64,000 bases of DNA. Origin: Amblyornis subalaris (taxonomy: Eukaryota; Chordata; Aves; Passeriformes; Ptilonorhynchidae). The notes beneath the pieces were generated by a model. It did no database searches. It had not been told where the DNA came from and was given only the letters and a program-made list of their open reading frames with translations. The DNA lies in NCBI GenBank assembly GCA_018881555.1, contig JACAXG010000235.1, positions 163,535 through 227,534 of the forward strand, written 5' to 3'. Position 1 is the stretch's first letter. Every line of letters begins with the position of its first letter. Made by a program: the position numbers and the translations under genes. This document shows, piece by piece, positions 49,001 to 60,922 of this stretch.

Positions 49001-52000
49001 TCAGGAGACATGGATCTGGCAGTGCTTTTGGCATGACGGCAGGAAAGTGGTGGTTCAGAAGTTCAGGGGTTTGACTCTTCAAAGGCAACAGTTAGCATAG
49101 CTCTTCAAACTGTACATGGAGAGATGGGAAGGATTGGGATCTCTCCCTACAGCTTTTAGCAAACCCCAAATCTAATTCATGCCCATATGAAAGTTGCTCC
49201 TCTTACAAGAGAACTGGTGCCAAGATGCTGAGAAATGGTGACGGGAGATGTGCTCTGAGGTGTTTTGAACTGGAAGGCAAGAGCACCTCTAGAAAGGGAA
49301 TTCCCAGCTCACAGAGCCAAAAAGAGCTCCCCCTTCCTAAGAGGCAACAGTGGCAGCAGGACCAGGGATCTGCTCCGTGAGGAGGGACAACATGGCAGCG
49401 GTACAGCTTCGCTGCCCACACCTCAACAGCTTCCACCCTGGGTGCAGGCAGGGCTCCTTGGGAGGGGTTTATGCCCTGTTGCTCCTCACTCCCATCTCCT
49501 CCTCTTCCAGAAGCAGTGGGGTGGATGGGACGTGCCAGGAGAGGGGACAGTGACACATGATGTCTGGCTTTGGCAGTCACCTCCGCATGTTCTTTGGCCC
49601 TGGCAAGACAGAAGTGCTCAGGCTGTCTCCTTCCCAAAGGGCTGTGGAAGGAGAGCTGCCCTTGGAAAACCGACAGCATGGACACAAACGGAAGGAGAGC
49701 TGGGACCTCAAACCTGAGCTCTGGCTCCACAAGGAAAACCTCACCAAAATTAGAAACAGAGGTCACATTTGAGTGATCTCCAGGGCAAACCCACATCCAG
49801 AGGGGTTCTGTTGGGGCTCCAAGTCACCTGCTCACTTTACACCAGGCAGGAAACAGAAGCAGCAAGGGCAGTGCCTTCCTTACTCAGGGGTTACAAACTG
49901 TTCTAGCTCGGGGTATTCACCAATATGCAATAAAGCCCTGCCTCCTGCTAGTAGGTACAGAATGTGGTTTGTATCCTTAACCCGGTCCCATTCACTGGGA
50001 TTACCCATGCTGAGAAGTGCTGACCAATCCCCTCTCTCTCACTCTCTCCACAAGCACTGATGGCATTTTTGGTTTGCCACCCTCCTGACAAACACATAGG
50101 AGAAATTCATTCTGCACAGAGCAGAAACGGGACAAGGGAGTAAAACACCGAATACCCCGGAACTCTTGTTACATCCAGTGTTATATCTTTCAGGTGGGGA
50201 ACTTGCACATCTTTTCTCCAGCTTCTCTTTTATGAATATTTTATCTAACCCATTTCCTTTCCTAAGTACACCTGGATATCAAAATAAATGAAATAAATGC
50301 AGCTCTGCTGTGGGCTTTGGTAGAATCCCCAATAACTGTGGCAACTGCTGGAGAGTTGGTATTATTCTTAAAAATCCCATTTTTAATTCCTGCTTACATG
50401 ATTAGGTCCTGAAGCACAGATACATTCAATCACCACCTCGGAGTACCTCGTAAATCTCTGCTCAGTATCAGAGCAGTAACAACATGAAGAACCTAAAGTG
50501 CTTTAGTCAGAATATTTCCATTTGCTGCGCTTTGAGCACAGTGTGCTGGTCCACCTGAGGGTGCACGAACAGTCCTAAATTCCTCTCAGGAAAACCGGGC
50601 TGTGATTATCACTTGCCAGCTATGCCAGACTGGGCACCCAAGTACCTGCACCATCCCCTTCGTGGGCTGTCACCTCTAGGCTCCTCAGCCACCACAGCTC
50701 CTANCCCTTCCCTATCTCCCCCCACCTGTGCCTGAGATCCCGTGCCCTAAAACCACTTTCGAAACTGAGCTGGTTAAACTGCTGTAAGTGTCTGTATGGG
50801 TGAATNGAAATCCATTTCACTCCAGTTCATGTCAAATACAGCTTAAATCCCCATGGGATCGGGCTGAGTTACATCAGTATCATGGTTACAGTAAGTGCCC
50901 GTGAGAGTTTCTCCACCAGTGTTGTGGGATAGAATAAAACCAGTTTATATCACCACTGCCTTGTCTGAATCACANGTTTCTGCCACTCGTACCTGATCTA
51001 GTGCAAGGTGTCCCTACGTGCAGCAGCTCACTCAGCCAGGGACTGTGAGGCAAAGCCACCAGTGCAGGTGAGAGAAGAGTGGCTTTAAAGGAAGAANTGA
51101 AGGACAAAACCTCCCTATGCTGAGAGAGGCACAGGGCATTCAGCTGTCTGCTCTGCAGGTAGCCAAAGGTGAGTGGTTTGGGGGGGCTTTGGGGAGTGCA
51201 GCACTGGGATGGAGGATTCGGACAGCAGCTGATGGGGAAGGAAGCCTGGTGGCCCATGAGGAATTGTTTGATCTGACCAACGGCCTCTCCTGAAATGCTT
51301 GGCAGGTGGTAAGCGAAGCAGAAGAAACGCGGGCAAAAATACGCTGTGTATCTGTTTGGCTCTGAATGCCATTTGCAGTTTGGCCATGTGAGAGGACCTT
51401 GCATGTTTACTCCCTGTGAACACAGACGTGCAGCCTTACTTAGGGAATACACGGAATGCTGGCCTTAAATCCTTACCCACATCCAACTTCCAAATGAGAA
51501 ACAAATATTTAACACTGATAAATTAAGTCAGCACCGATTCATTAAGACCAGCAGAAACACAAGCCGTGCCACAAACAATTCTCAACCAAAACCCTTCNGT
51601 ATTTAAAATCTTCTGTACACAATATGTGCATGGCCAGCAGACTGAGCGAGGGGATTCTTCTCCTCTACTTTGCTTGTTTCAAGACAAGTAGCAGCATCTC
51701 GTAAGGCAGACATGCCCGACCATGGCTGTTCCGAGGTGCCTTCAGCCTTGTGCCTCCGCCCGGAATCCATGTCTGCTTCCCACGAGGAACCTGCCTGTGC
51801 TGACCTGGCCCTGGAAGCAAGGACACTAGCAGGCTCCAGCGACAAGCACAGTGCACTGCTCCGGCTGCCTCCGTGCAACAGCTGAGCTCCGCTGGCCTGT
51901 GCCCATCACCCCCGGCCGCCCTCCCCGCGGCCCGGTCACCTCCGAGGTGTGAGGAGAATCAGCCAGAGCCATGCAGAGAATCGCAGGTTCCTGAGTGGCA

Positions 52001-53659
52001 CTTCACACCCCTCCGAGTGCAAACGCTGCCNCTCTGGGCTCAGGAGCCAGCATGCCATGACACCTCCCTCACACGGGCTCCCTGTGGCTAGTGGAGAGCC
52101 GAGCCAGCCCCGTCCCCTCCTGCACCCTGCCTGACAAACCTGCCGTGGCTGTGACCTTGCCACAGTCCTCTGGCCGCAGCCCCCTCGGGAGGAGGCACAC
52201 GGAACGGGGATGCCAGCCAGGAGCTGGGCTGCGGGACACGGAGCTGGACACGCACATGGAGCAGGCACCGTGCATGCATGGCCGGTGACCTGTGGGGCTC
52301 ACGCTGGCGGCTCCTCCAGGGCCTGGGACTTGGCAGGCTCCGCTCCCAGCCCCTTCTGTGCAGCCACAGGCAGGTGCCAAAACGCTGCCCAGCCTGGATG
52401 CTCTTCAGAGGGTGAGGGGAAGGTGGAACTGGGCTGCACCAGAGCCTGCGAGCCACCAGGACTATGTCCCAACACCTCCGTCTGCTGTCACATCACCCCA
52501 TGGGAGGAACTCACTTCGCACAGTAGCATCAAGTTTGTAACCTCTCTCCTACCATTTCACACTGATTTTTTTTTCAACAGAAGGTGGTAGTGAAGAACCA
52601 GAAAGGCTTTAGCATCCTCCAGGCCTTAGTGAGGCCTAGAAAAAAGGCAAGAAGGGACCATACCCAGAACTGCAGACTAACAANGTCACCAATAACAAGG
52701 AACTCTGCAGTCAGACAGACAGACTGGGGTAAAACACGGCAACTGCCAGAAGTTAAGGCACATAAATGGCAAATATTGAATTTGGAACAAAGAGTAAGAA
52801 TTAGTATATGCTAGAGTGAATAAATGTAGCAAGACACGGACAAGGAAGAGGGCTGGGACACACAGAGACGTTTTCCAAATGGGACTTATTAAACCTCCCG
52901 GGTGCCTCCATCCACCAGCACAACTGTCTCCCTCCGTGCCCCAAAGCACGGCCAGTTCCCTTCTGTACCCTATACTGTCTTTCACTTTTAATTGTATCTT
53001 TTCTAGGCTTTGGCACCACCAGCTGCCGCTCCATTTGACAGCTTTGCCCAACAATAGCCTGGACACAAATGTGCTAATTGCACGGGGTAGGTGGGGTTAA
53101 AAACACAAAATGAAACTCAAACAATGATTCGCCGCTGAACCAGCTCTGCATCCAGCACCCTTTGCCCACAGCCAGTACATGAGGGCAATGCCCAGCCAGG
53201 CANACTTCAGCCACCCAAATCCCAGGAACCTAGGAGACACGCTGCTCTCTGGAGGGGACTGTAAGGCTCTTACAGACCCATCTTCTCACTGAGGGGGTGC
53301 CACGGGAGCACCCAGGGGGAACCTGGCACACTTGGAACTTGCTCCCAGTTTGAGCAACATCCTTCACGACAAAGAAGAGTTGCCATTGCAAATGCCCATC
53401 ACCCAAGCTCCATTCACCTCCCCGCAGGTAGGGTGCGGGCTGTGAGCCGGGCTCCCTAAAACAAGGCGGCTCGCTCTGGGAGGGTTATTGCCAACGTTAT
53501 TGCCATCCAGGTATAAATATGCACATGGACCATCATTTTCTCGTAACAAACGGTGAAAGCCACTGCGGTGACAGTGAGGCAGCGCGGGAGCAAGGAGGAC
53601 TTTATCACCTACCCATGACTATGTTTCCCAAGCAGCCTGCTCACCAATCCCGAGCCCTC

Positions 53660-53930
53660 CGTGATCATTAGTTCCTGCACATGGCAGCAATGAAATTGTC
53701 CCTTAAAGTAAATCATTCATGGATTTTTATAATCCGAAATAAAATTTTCTAATATTTTTTTCCTAAGTTTTCCAGGTTTAAGGTTTTAATCTTTTATTAT
53801 TTATTGTGTAGCAGTTGTGAAGGGCATGATGAGCAGCCCGGCGTAAATAGTCATCGGTGGAAGGTTGGTGCCTGACAATGCTGCATTGAATACATTAATG
53901 ATTTCTTTTATTTTTCTTATTACTCCCTGT
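53660..53930. promoter_or_regulatory. Candidate conserved non-coding element
   Basis: This AT-rich stretch includes GTGATCATTAG, AAGTAAATCATTCATGGATTTTTATAATCC, GGTTTTAATCTTTTATTATTTATTG, CCGGCGTAAATAGTCATCGG and GAATACATTAATGATTTC. Hox/Cdx-like TTTTAT(A/T) and TAAT sites recur and CpGs are retained in the middle. No coding frame. Confidence 0.33.
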
Positions 53931-55643
53931 TCTCTCTGAAGGGGTTTGAATACAACCAGAAAAANGAAAGAGTAAAACAAAACAAACTAAAGCTGCACTT
54001 TGGCTTCTGGGTGTTTTCCTGCTAGCTGGTTGAGGCTGCTGATAAATATTCCCTGGAAATGGTACTGAAGGAGGAAATGGCATATAGATATATTTTCCTT
54101 TCTTCCTTCACACTCAGAGCATCAAATNCAAAAGACGACAATTTTCTGCTGCTTGAGATGCAGAGTGTTCCTCTATTTCTGCACTCTCCAGGATTTATCA
54201 CTCTTTTAAACTACTGCAAACACAATTTAACCTTTGCTACCTTTACCTCTGGTCATTTCCTTTCGCCCATCAGAACCTGAATTAACGCTAATCACAGCAA
54301 AACACTGGACATTCTCCTAATCGTGGGCTTAAAAAATAATCCTCTTTCCACAGAAGTAGACATAAAATATCTCATTAGACCAATAGCACTACCAGGCACA
54401 TTCCAGCCTAGAGTATAAAAAAATTTATGTTACGTATCATTTTTTTCTGCCTAAATTCTCTGACTCCTGGAACTCTGAGATGAAACATCCTGGTGTGCCT
54501 GCAGGACCCACTTCCCTCTGGCACAATAATGCTGTGAATAGAGGACTCTCCAACCCGTACACTACAGGTGACACAATAATGCCGAGTCTTGTCAGCACCA
54601 CAATGCTGCCTATTGTTTTGTCTTAGAAACAACTTCCCCTTTAATTTCTCTCTGCATTCAAACCATACAATAACACCAGGTACCATTTCCCTGTACAAGA
54701 ATCCTGCAGTATTTCAATTAAAATCTCTCATCTTTAGACCATTTTTTTCCTGGACACCCCTCCACTTCCACTCACAGCCGAGGCGCAAAACCCAATTAGT
54801 TATTAATTGAGGCACGTTAAAATTCATTAACTCTGCTTGTGAAGCTGAAGCTATAATTAACTGTCTGCCCAGGCTTTTGTTCTTTCATCTCCAGGTAGAA
54901 GGTCCCACAATTAATAGGATAAGGCAGGATCCCACCTCCTCTCTGTAGCAGACAGCCCAGCTCTGGTGCAGTGGGAATGTCCCACTCTAATGCTGTCCTG
55001 GCAGTTGCTGCCTATCCTGTGCCTCGGGTGAACTGGGGCACATTGGGAAAGAGTGGGGGCATTAAAAAACCTTGTGGAAATATTTTGCAGAAGGCCATTT
55101 CCCGCAAGCTCACCGTCCTGCTGTGGGATGAGCAAAGCAGCCCCAGCACTTTATTTTCGAGAGCTCCTAAAAACACAGCTCAAGGCAAATCCCATTTCAC
55201 AAGTGGAGCAGCACCAAGCCAGCCTTTACTGTAGAACAAGCACGGGAATTCACTCCCATGTCGGGCCCCTGTGGCAGCCTTGGCTCTGGCAGCTGCACAT
55301 GCTGCTGCACCTCCACTGGCTTGTGAGGAACATGGCAAAATCTAACCTGCACAAAACTGGCTCTTCCCAACTGAAGCTGCTTTGGGGGGAATTTCATGAA
55401 CGGCTCGGTGGAAGCAACTTCCCCGTCCCTGGCAGAATGGGAATGATTTGCCTTTAACCTGGGACATGGTGGATTCTGTGGCCATAAGCACCATCAGTAA
55501 AGAGAATAAGAGGAAATTCTGTAAACTAAGAGGAAAGGGGGATGTCTTGCCTTGGATGTTTTTCCACTCCATGGAGCCAGGGCCGTCGGGGACCAGAGCA
55601 GGTTGGAGCAGAGATGATGGAGCCAGGACTGTTTCCACTCCTT

Positions 55644-55656
55644 CCCCCCCCCCCCC
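55644..55656. repeat. Poly-C run (13 C)
   Basis: An uninterrupted run of 13 cytosines, a likely length-variable and sequencing-error-prone site. Confidence 0.9.
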
Positions 55657-58600
55657 ATTCCTGCAATGTGCCAGCCTACACATCGGAGCTGGCACCAAGG
55701 AAGCTGGCCAGTGCCAGGAAACAAGTCTGGTGTAGATTATTTCCCGGCTGGAGCAGTGAGGGAGCCACAGAGACCCTGGAGGTGCAAGATGGTTGCTCGC
55801 CCCCACTCCTGCTGCCCCGTGAGTGGACTGGTGCAGCCCCTCACTCGGCAGCCACACGGCCCTTCTCCTCGGGCTCCAGCCAAGCTCTGAGGGGAGTATG
55901 AGGATCTGGATGAGCTGCATGACTTCCAGGTGGCGACTGGGAGACATTTAGGGAAGGATCATTTGCTGTTCCCACAGCCAGAGGCAGCAGCAGCAAAGGA
56001 AAATGAAACTGCAGATCAGAGAACAGGCAGAACAGTCCAATTTCTGCAGTGCCCTGTGTGGGCACTACAATTTGTCAGACCATTCCACTTCACAGAGCAC
56101 ATGGACACAGAGTGTCTGTTCCCAGGGATGGGCCTTTGGAGGGGTTTCCTGCATCCCAGCCCTGATAGCCCAGCTGTTCCAGAGCTCTGTTTGGACCCAC
56201 CCTGATGTGTCCATCCGGCAGAGTCCCTGGGGGTTCCTGACTCATCCTGCCAACTGACTCACAGCAGCACCGATCAAATTCATGTCCCTGTGTGAGGACC
56301 CAGGGAAGCAAACACGGCCTCCATGAAAGCCAGGAAAAAAATGGCAGTGACCTTTCCCAGTTTCTTACATGGCTCCGTATCCATCACACCCGTCCTGTCC
56401 TCATAAGCTGCACAAGGAGCTCTAATGCCAGTATTGATGATGCTGTCAAGCCTTCACAAAAGGCGCCTGACAGCCCTGTGTAAGGCAGAGATATGGGGAG
56501 CTCAGGCCATCAATAGCTGCAGAAGTCTCACACAGAAGCCTCCACTCAATGCGAGCACAGACTGCCAAGAGCTTCTTCCTCCCTTTCCCTAAGCTTGCGA
56601 AGATAAATGCCCACAAGAGCCACCCACCTCGGACTCTGTTACAAACAGACTTCTTGTCACAAGAGAAACCAAAACCATTAAAGGGCTGTTTCTGCCCAGG
56701 AGCACCTGGCGTTGGGACCTCGCCAGTCTCCCTTGAGCAGCAGTTGAACAGGACACAGAGGATGGTGACAGTCCACCTGCATTTCCANCTTCCAGGCTGG
56801 GAATGCCACCATGAACCCACCTGCCACTGCTGGGCCTCCTCACCTGGGTCTGTGAGGTACCAGGCCCCTCACCGAGCAGCCTGGCTCTACCTGAAATCCA
56901 GGTGGCTTCATTACTTGATCAAAATATTAATGGCCATGTTATAAGATCAACATCTGTTTTGCCAGGAGTGATGAATAATGCAAGGAGCACCACCTCAAAT
57001 CATGACTATTTTACTTAGATCAGAGGCTGAGCGCCACCCTGATTCCATGCCAAAACTGAGGGAATATAAAATGCCTTTGGAACGTGTGAGAGGGAATAGG
57101 TACAAAGGCATGGGAATGAATGGCTCTGTTTATCAACAGAACACAGAGTCCATACAGCCCTGCGTCCCCAAACCGCACCCACTGAAGGCCCCTGTATCTC
57201 CTGTCCCTCTGAGCCTGTGCCTCCAGAGTTCGGAATGTCTATTTCTAGGAGAAACAAGTTTTCTGGTTTGCTCCTTTCCAAAAGCAGTGACCCAAAACCT
57301 CTATCATCAGTAACAATAATTAAAAGGTGCCATAAGAGGGAGTGTATGGATGGTTGCCACTACAAGGAACAGTCTCATTAATTTAGTACAGATTTTTAAC
57401 TTGGCTTCATTAGGACATGGCTGTTGAAGGCCATTTAGGACTCAGGAGATACTCTGTGCTTCGGGCTCCCTCAGGACTGTCAGGAAGAAGGGAGGCAAGG
57501 AAGAGCTGGTGGCTGCTGTGTAGTTTTGCCTGTGCAGCCAGAGAAGGTATCATTTTGTCAGTCCTTCAGACAAGAAAAAAACATCCTTTTGCTCAACCTC
57601 TTCCACAAACACACCATTAAATTGACTCTTAAATATTGCTTTTTTAGCTGGGACACCGGAAAGATCCAACAGCCCAAAGGTAAGTGATAATTCAGGATGT
57701 GCACTGGGGAGAAGCTCCCGTGTCAGACAGTGCCCACGAAGCAGAGTTAACCAATAATCACAGACCCAGCAGCCAGGAAGTACCCAGCAGCCTCTCCAAT
57801 GGGGAGCACAGATAGGGAGATAGAAACACAGCACTAACAGCTGGCTTGGGAATGCTCCCAGAGCCAAATCCTGACATCACACACAACTGGGAAGGCAGAT
57901 TTGTAATTAAAGTCAACTTTAAGATAAACAGAAAAGCCCTGTCATGAATCATAACTTTTATTGCACACATTATGCAACTACTGGATCTACCTATCTCCCT
58001 GACTGCCCTTGCCCTGGCAATCCGAGCGTTCCCAGGGATGTCTCTGCAGAAGAGCACATGGAGTTGGGAGGAAAAAGCCCTTGGGAAGCACCATGTGCAG
58101 GAAACTTCCCGAAAGATGGAGACTGTGGGCTCCCCACCCTCCTCACAAGGATCATCAGCTGCGACCAGCAACAACTTAATTTTTCCCAACTAGAGAGTAG
58201 TTGGAGCGTGTGGCGGGTGCTTGGAATGACAAGCAAGGCCAAGTCCTCCAAACACAAGATGTGGGCTTTCTGGGCTACCTCCAACCTCCTGCAGTCCCTG
58301 AAGAAAGTGGCTTTAGGAAACAACATACTAGTATTATTGCCTTAGAAAAATACTTGCATCCAAGCACATGAAGTTGTTCTTACTTATCATGACATTTCTG
58401 GGATGCTTTGAGGTGTGTACCCCAAAGAAGGCAGCTGTGCTGTTTATTTCACATCTGTGAATTGCCTCTGCTCTCCCCGTACCAGCAGCAGCTTTGTGCT
58501 ATGTTTGCTTTTCTCCTAATTGCAGTTGGAAGAACAGGCTCGGGTCTCTGAACAGAAACCATTCGGAGTGAGGTATTGGGGTTAAATCCACCCTGCACGG

Positions 58601-60862
58601 TAAAAGCAAATTAATCTAGGCTGATAAAGCAGGAGCCTTTAGTTGCCAGGAATCCGCTAAAGCCCCGGTCTGCAGAGATTTATTCCTGCACTGCATTTCA
58701 AGAACACGGCCAGCCTGGCTCCCCCCAGCCCAACCTCATGGCACGCGGGTATGGATTGGGTTTCTCAGCTAAATGTCAATAAAGAATTTNCTACTTTCTG
58801 CTAACACTGTACATGCAAATAACAGTAAGGAATCTTTAATTAAAGCAACCTCTAATGCACGGATTCCTACGTCAACAAAGTAAGAGCTGGAGGGCCACCA
58901 GTCTTGCAAGCAAGTGCAGATCCCCAATGTTTAAACAGCCAAGTAACAGAGGGAAGAGTCTCATGTTCTACATTACTGCCTGAGATGTTCTTCTTCAGCC
59001 TGTCTTTATTGTACGGTTCTCTGTATACCCAAAGATTCTCTTTACTATCACACCAGAATTGCTCCAGCCATGGTCTAACCACATCTCCTGTGCCTTTGCT
59101 CACCACCACGCACAGTACCAGGTGCCCCCGGGCTGTGCTGGGATGAGACAAGGCACAGTTCAGTGTGCAGCAGCCCCTCCTTGCCCACCCGACCCAGCAG
59201 GTACAGGGAGCCTGGCATTGCCGGGGATCTGGCAGCGACCAGCGCTGACAATTGGAGACCTGTAGCTCCAGGACCAGGGAAAGAAATTTATATTTTACGA
59301 CTAGGATCTAAAGCAAATTTTATCGGGAGCTTTTATGTTGGTAGGTTTGAGTAGTTTTTATAGAGAGGAGTTCTGAAAACTGCCATAAAATTTTGCCTTG
59401 GGGGTTATGATTACATTTGTATCTCTCCCAAACTTAGATAAATAAAGACGACAGTTTTTACTGTAGAAGCTTAAAAGGTTAGAGTGGTATTTGGTCTGTG
59501 ATGAACCTTTTATAGAGATGATGTTGTAAGAATTTATTCTTAAATATCAATAAAAAAATACAACTTAACACTTCTTGATAAAGCTATGGTGATTAGAAGG
59601 GCTGTCAAAGAGGTGGCAGCACTGCTGGTGGCTTCCTTCCTGCTCAAATCATGCTTTAGTACATTTTTGGTTGCTGGAAACTATTAACTAATTTGCATTC
59701 TGTCAGAGGAGAAGTGTGCTTTCTATGGATGATGCTTTGTGGTGTCCTAGTATTTGAGATGAGATTCACTTCACAGCTGATTTTGGGAGTAAGGTGATCC
59801 ACCCCACTTTAGGAGGAACCTTGTACAGTTCTGTCTCTTCATGCTTTTGCAGAAGGTAAATGAGACACGACACCTGTTTTAGGCAGCCCAGCACTTGCCA
59901 CAGCCCTGCCCTGAGCTCAGCACACTCAGCTGCCCAATAGCCCGTGCTCAGGCTGTGCCCCTGCCCCACACCTGCCCAGCACTGTTCTCCTCCTGTGTGA
60001 TTCAGCACCTCAGTAACAGCAACAGGCCTTTTCCAAGGGGTGTTTCCCAAGGTTTCATCTCCCAGACACGACACTCACATGGGCTGTCAGAAGGACTGTC
60101 AGAAGACCTCAGGGTGTGGGCTCCGAGCTCCCCACAGCACAAAGAGGTCCCAGTTCCAGGAACACTGCACTGGTTAAAACAGGCACTGCAGCTGATCTCA
60201 GGGGAGTGAGGCACACACAGTATTAACACACTGATTTTCAAACACACAACANCTTGTGTGAAAGTGAACACTTAAACACTGGAAACAAGGACTATTGAAC
60301 CTGCTCTCCCCTCCATCAAGCACAGCCATATTAGGATTTTAAATTTCAATAAAAACCAGTGATAATTTTATTTGTTGCAGACAGGATGANTAATTAGTGA
60401 GGAGAACTCCCTCAAAGCCTTCAGTGGAGCAGCTCTCAGCCGAGCGCAGTGTGGGCACAGGCACCCCCCAATGCGTTCCACGAGGCGGATTAAACCCTGC
60501 TCAAAGTCTTTCTCAAATCAGGTGGCCTTGAACACCCATCTGAACGAAACCTTTTGCCCACAAATATGTTAGCTGAAACAAATTGGACACCATCAGTAAG
60601 AAATTACACACATTACGACAAGTGTTCACAATGAACCAGCGCTCTGCATAACTGGCAACAGACACAAAGTAAAATGGAAATCACAGCATCCAAAAGGAGA
60701 CAACAAAGGCACGCGCACAGAAAAAATCTGCTTTATTTTTTTTAAACCCCCTCCCTCTTACCTTAATTTCTTCAGTTCAACACCGCTCAACACTGTTCTC
60801 TTCCAGACATCGGAAGAAAGGCGCATGTCCCGGAACGCATTTCGAATCACAACGTTTGCATC

Positions 60863-60922
60863 TGTTTGTGTGCCTCAGTCAGTGTTAATGTGTGTTTGTG
60901 TACTTCAGTCAGTGCTAACCTG
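60863..60922. repeat. Tandem duplication, two 30-bp units
   Basis: Unit 1 (60863-60892) and unit 2 (60893-60922) both run TGTTTGTGT..TCAGTCAGTG.TAA..TG and match at 25 of 30 positions by eye. A simple two-copy tandem duplication of moderate age. Confidence 0.8.

Noticed and set aside
49203..49796. 197-codon minus-strand open frame
   Set aside because: Considered as a retrogene or retroviral remnant, but it lacks any recognisable domain, poly(A) tail or flanking repeat and has an overlapping + strand frame.
55342..55947. 201-codon minus-strand open frame
   Set aside because: Low-complexity composition spanning the poly-C run; no family resemblance and no splice context.
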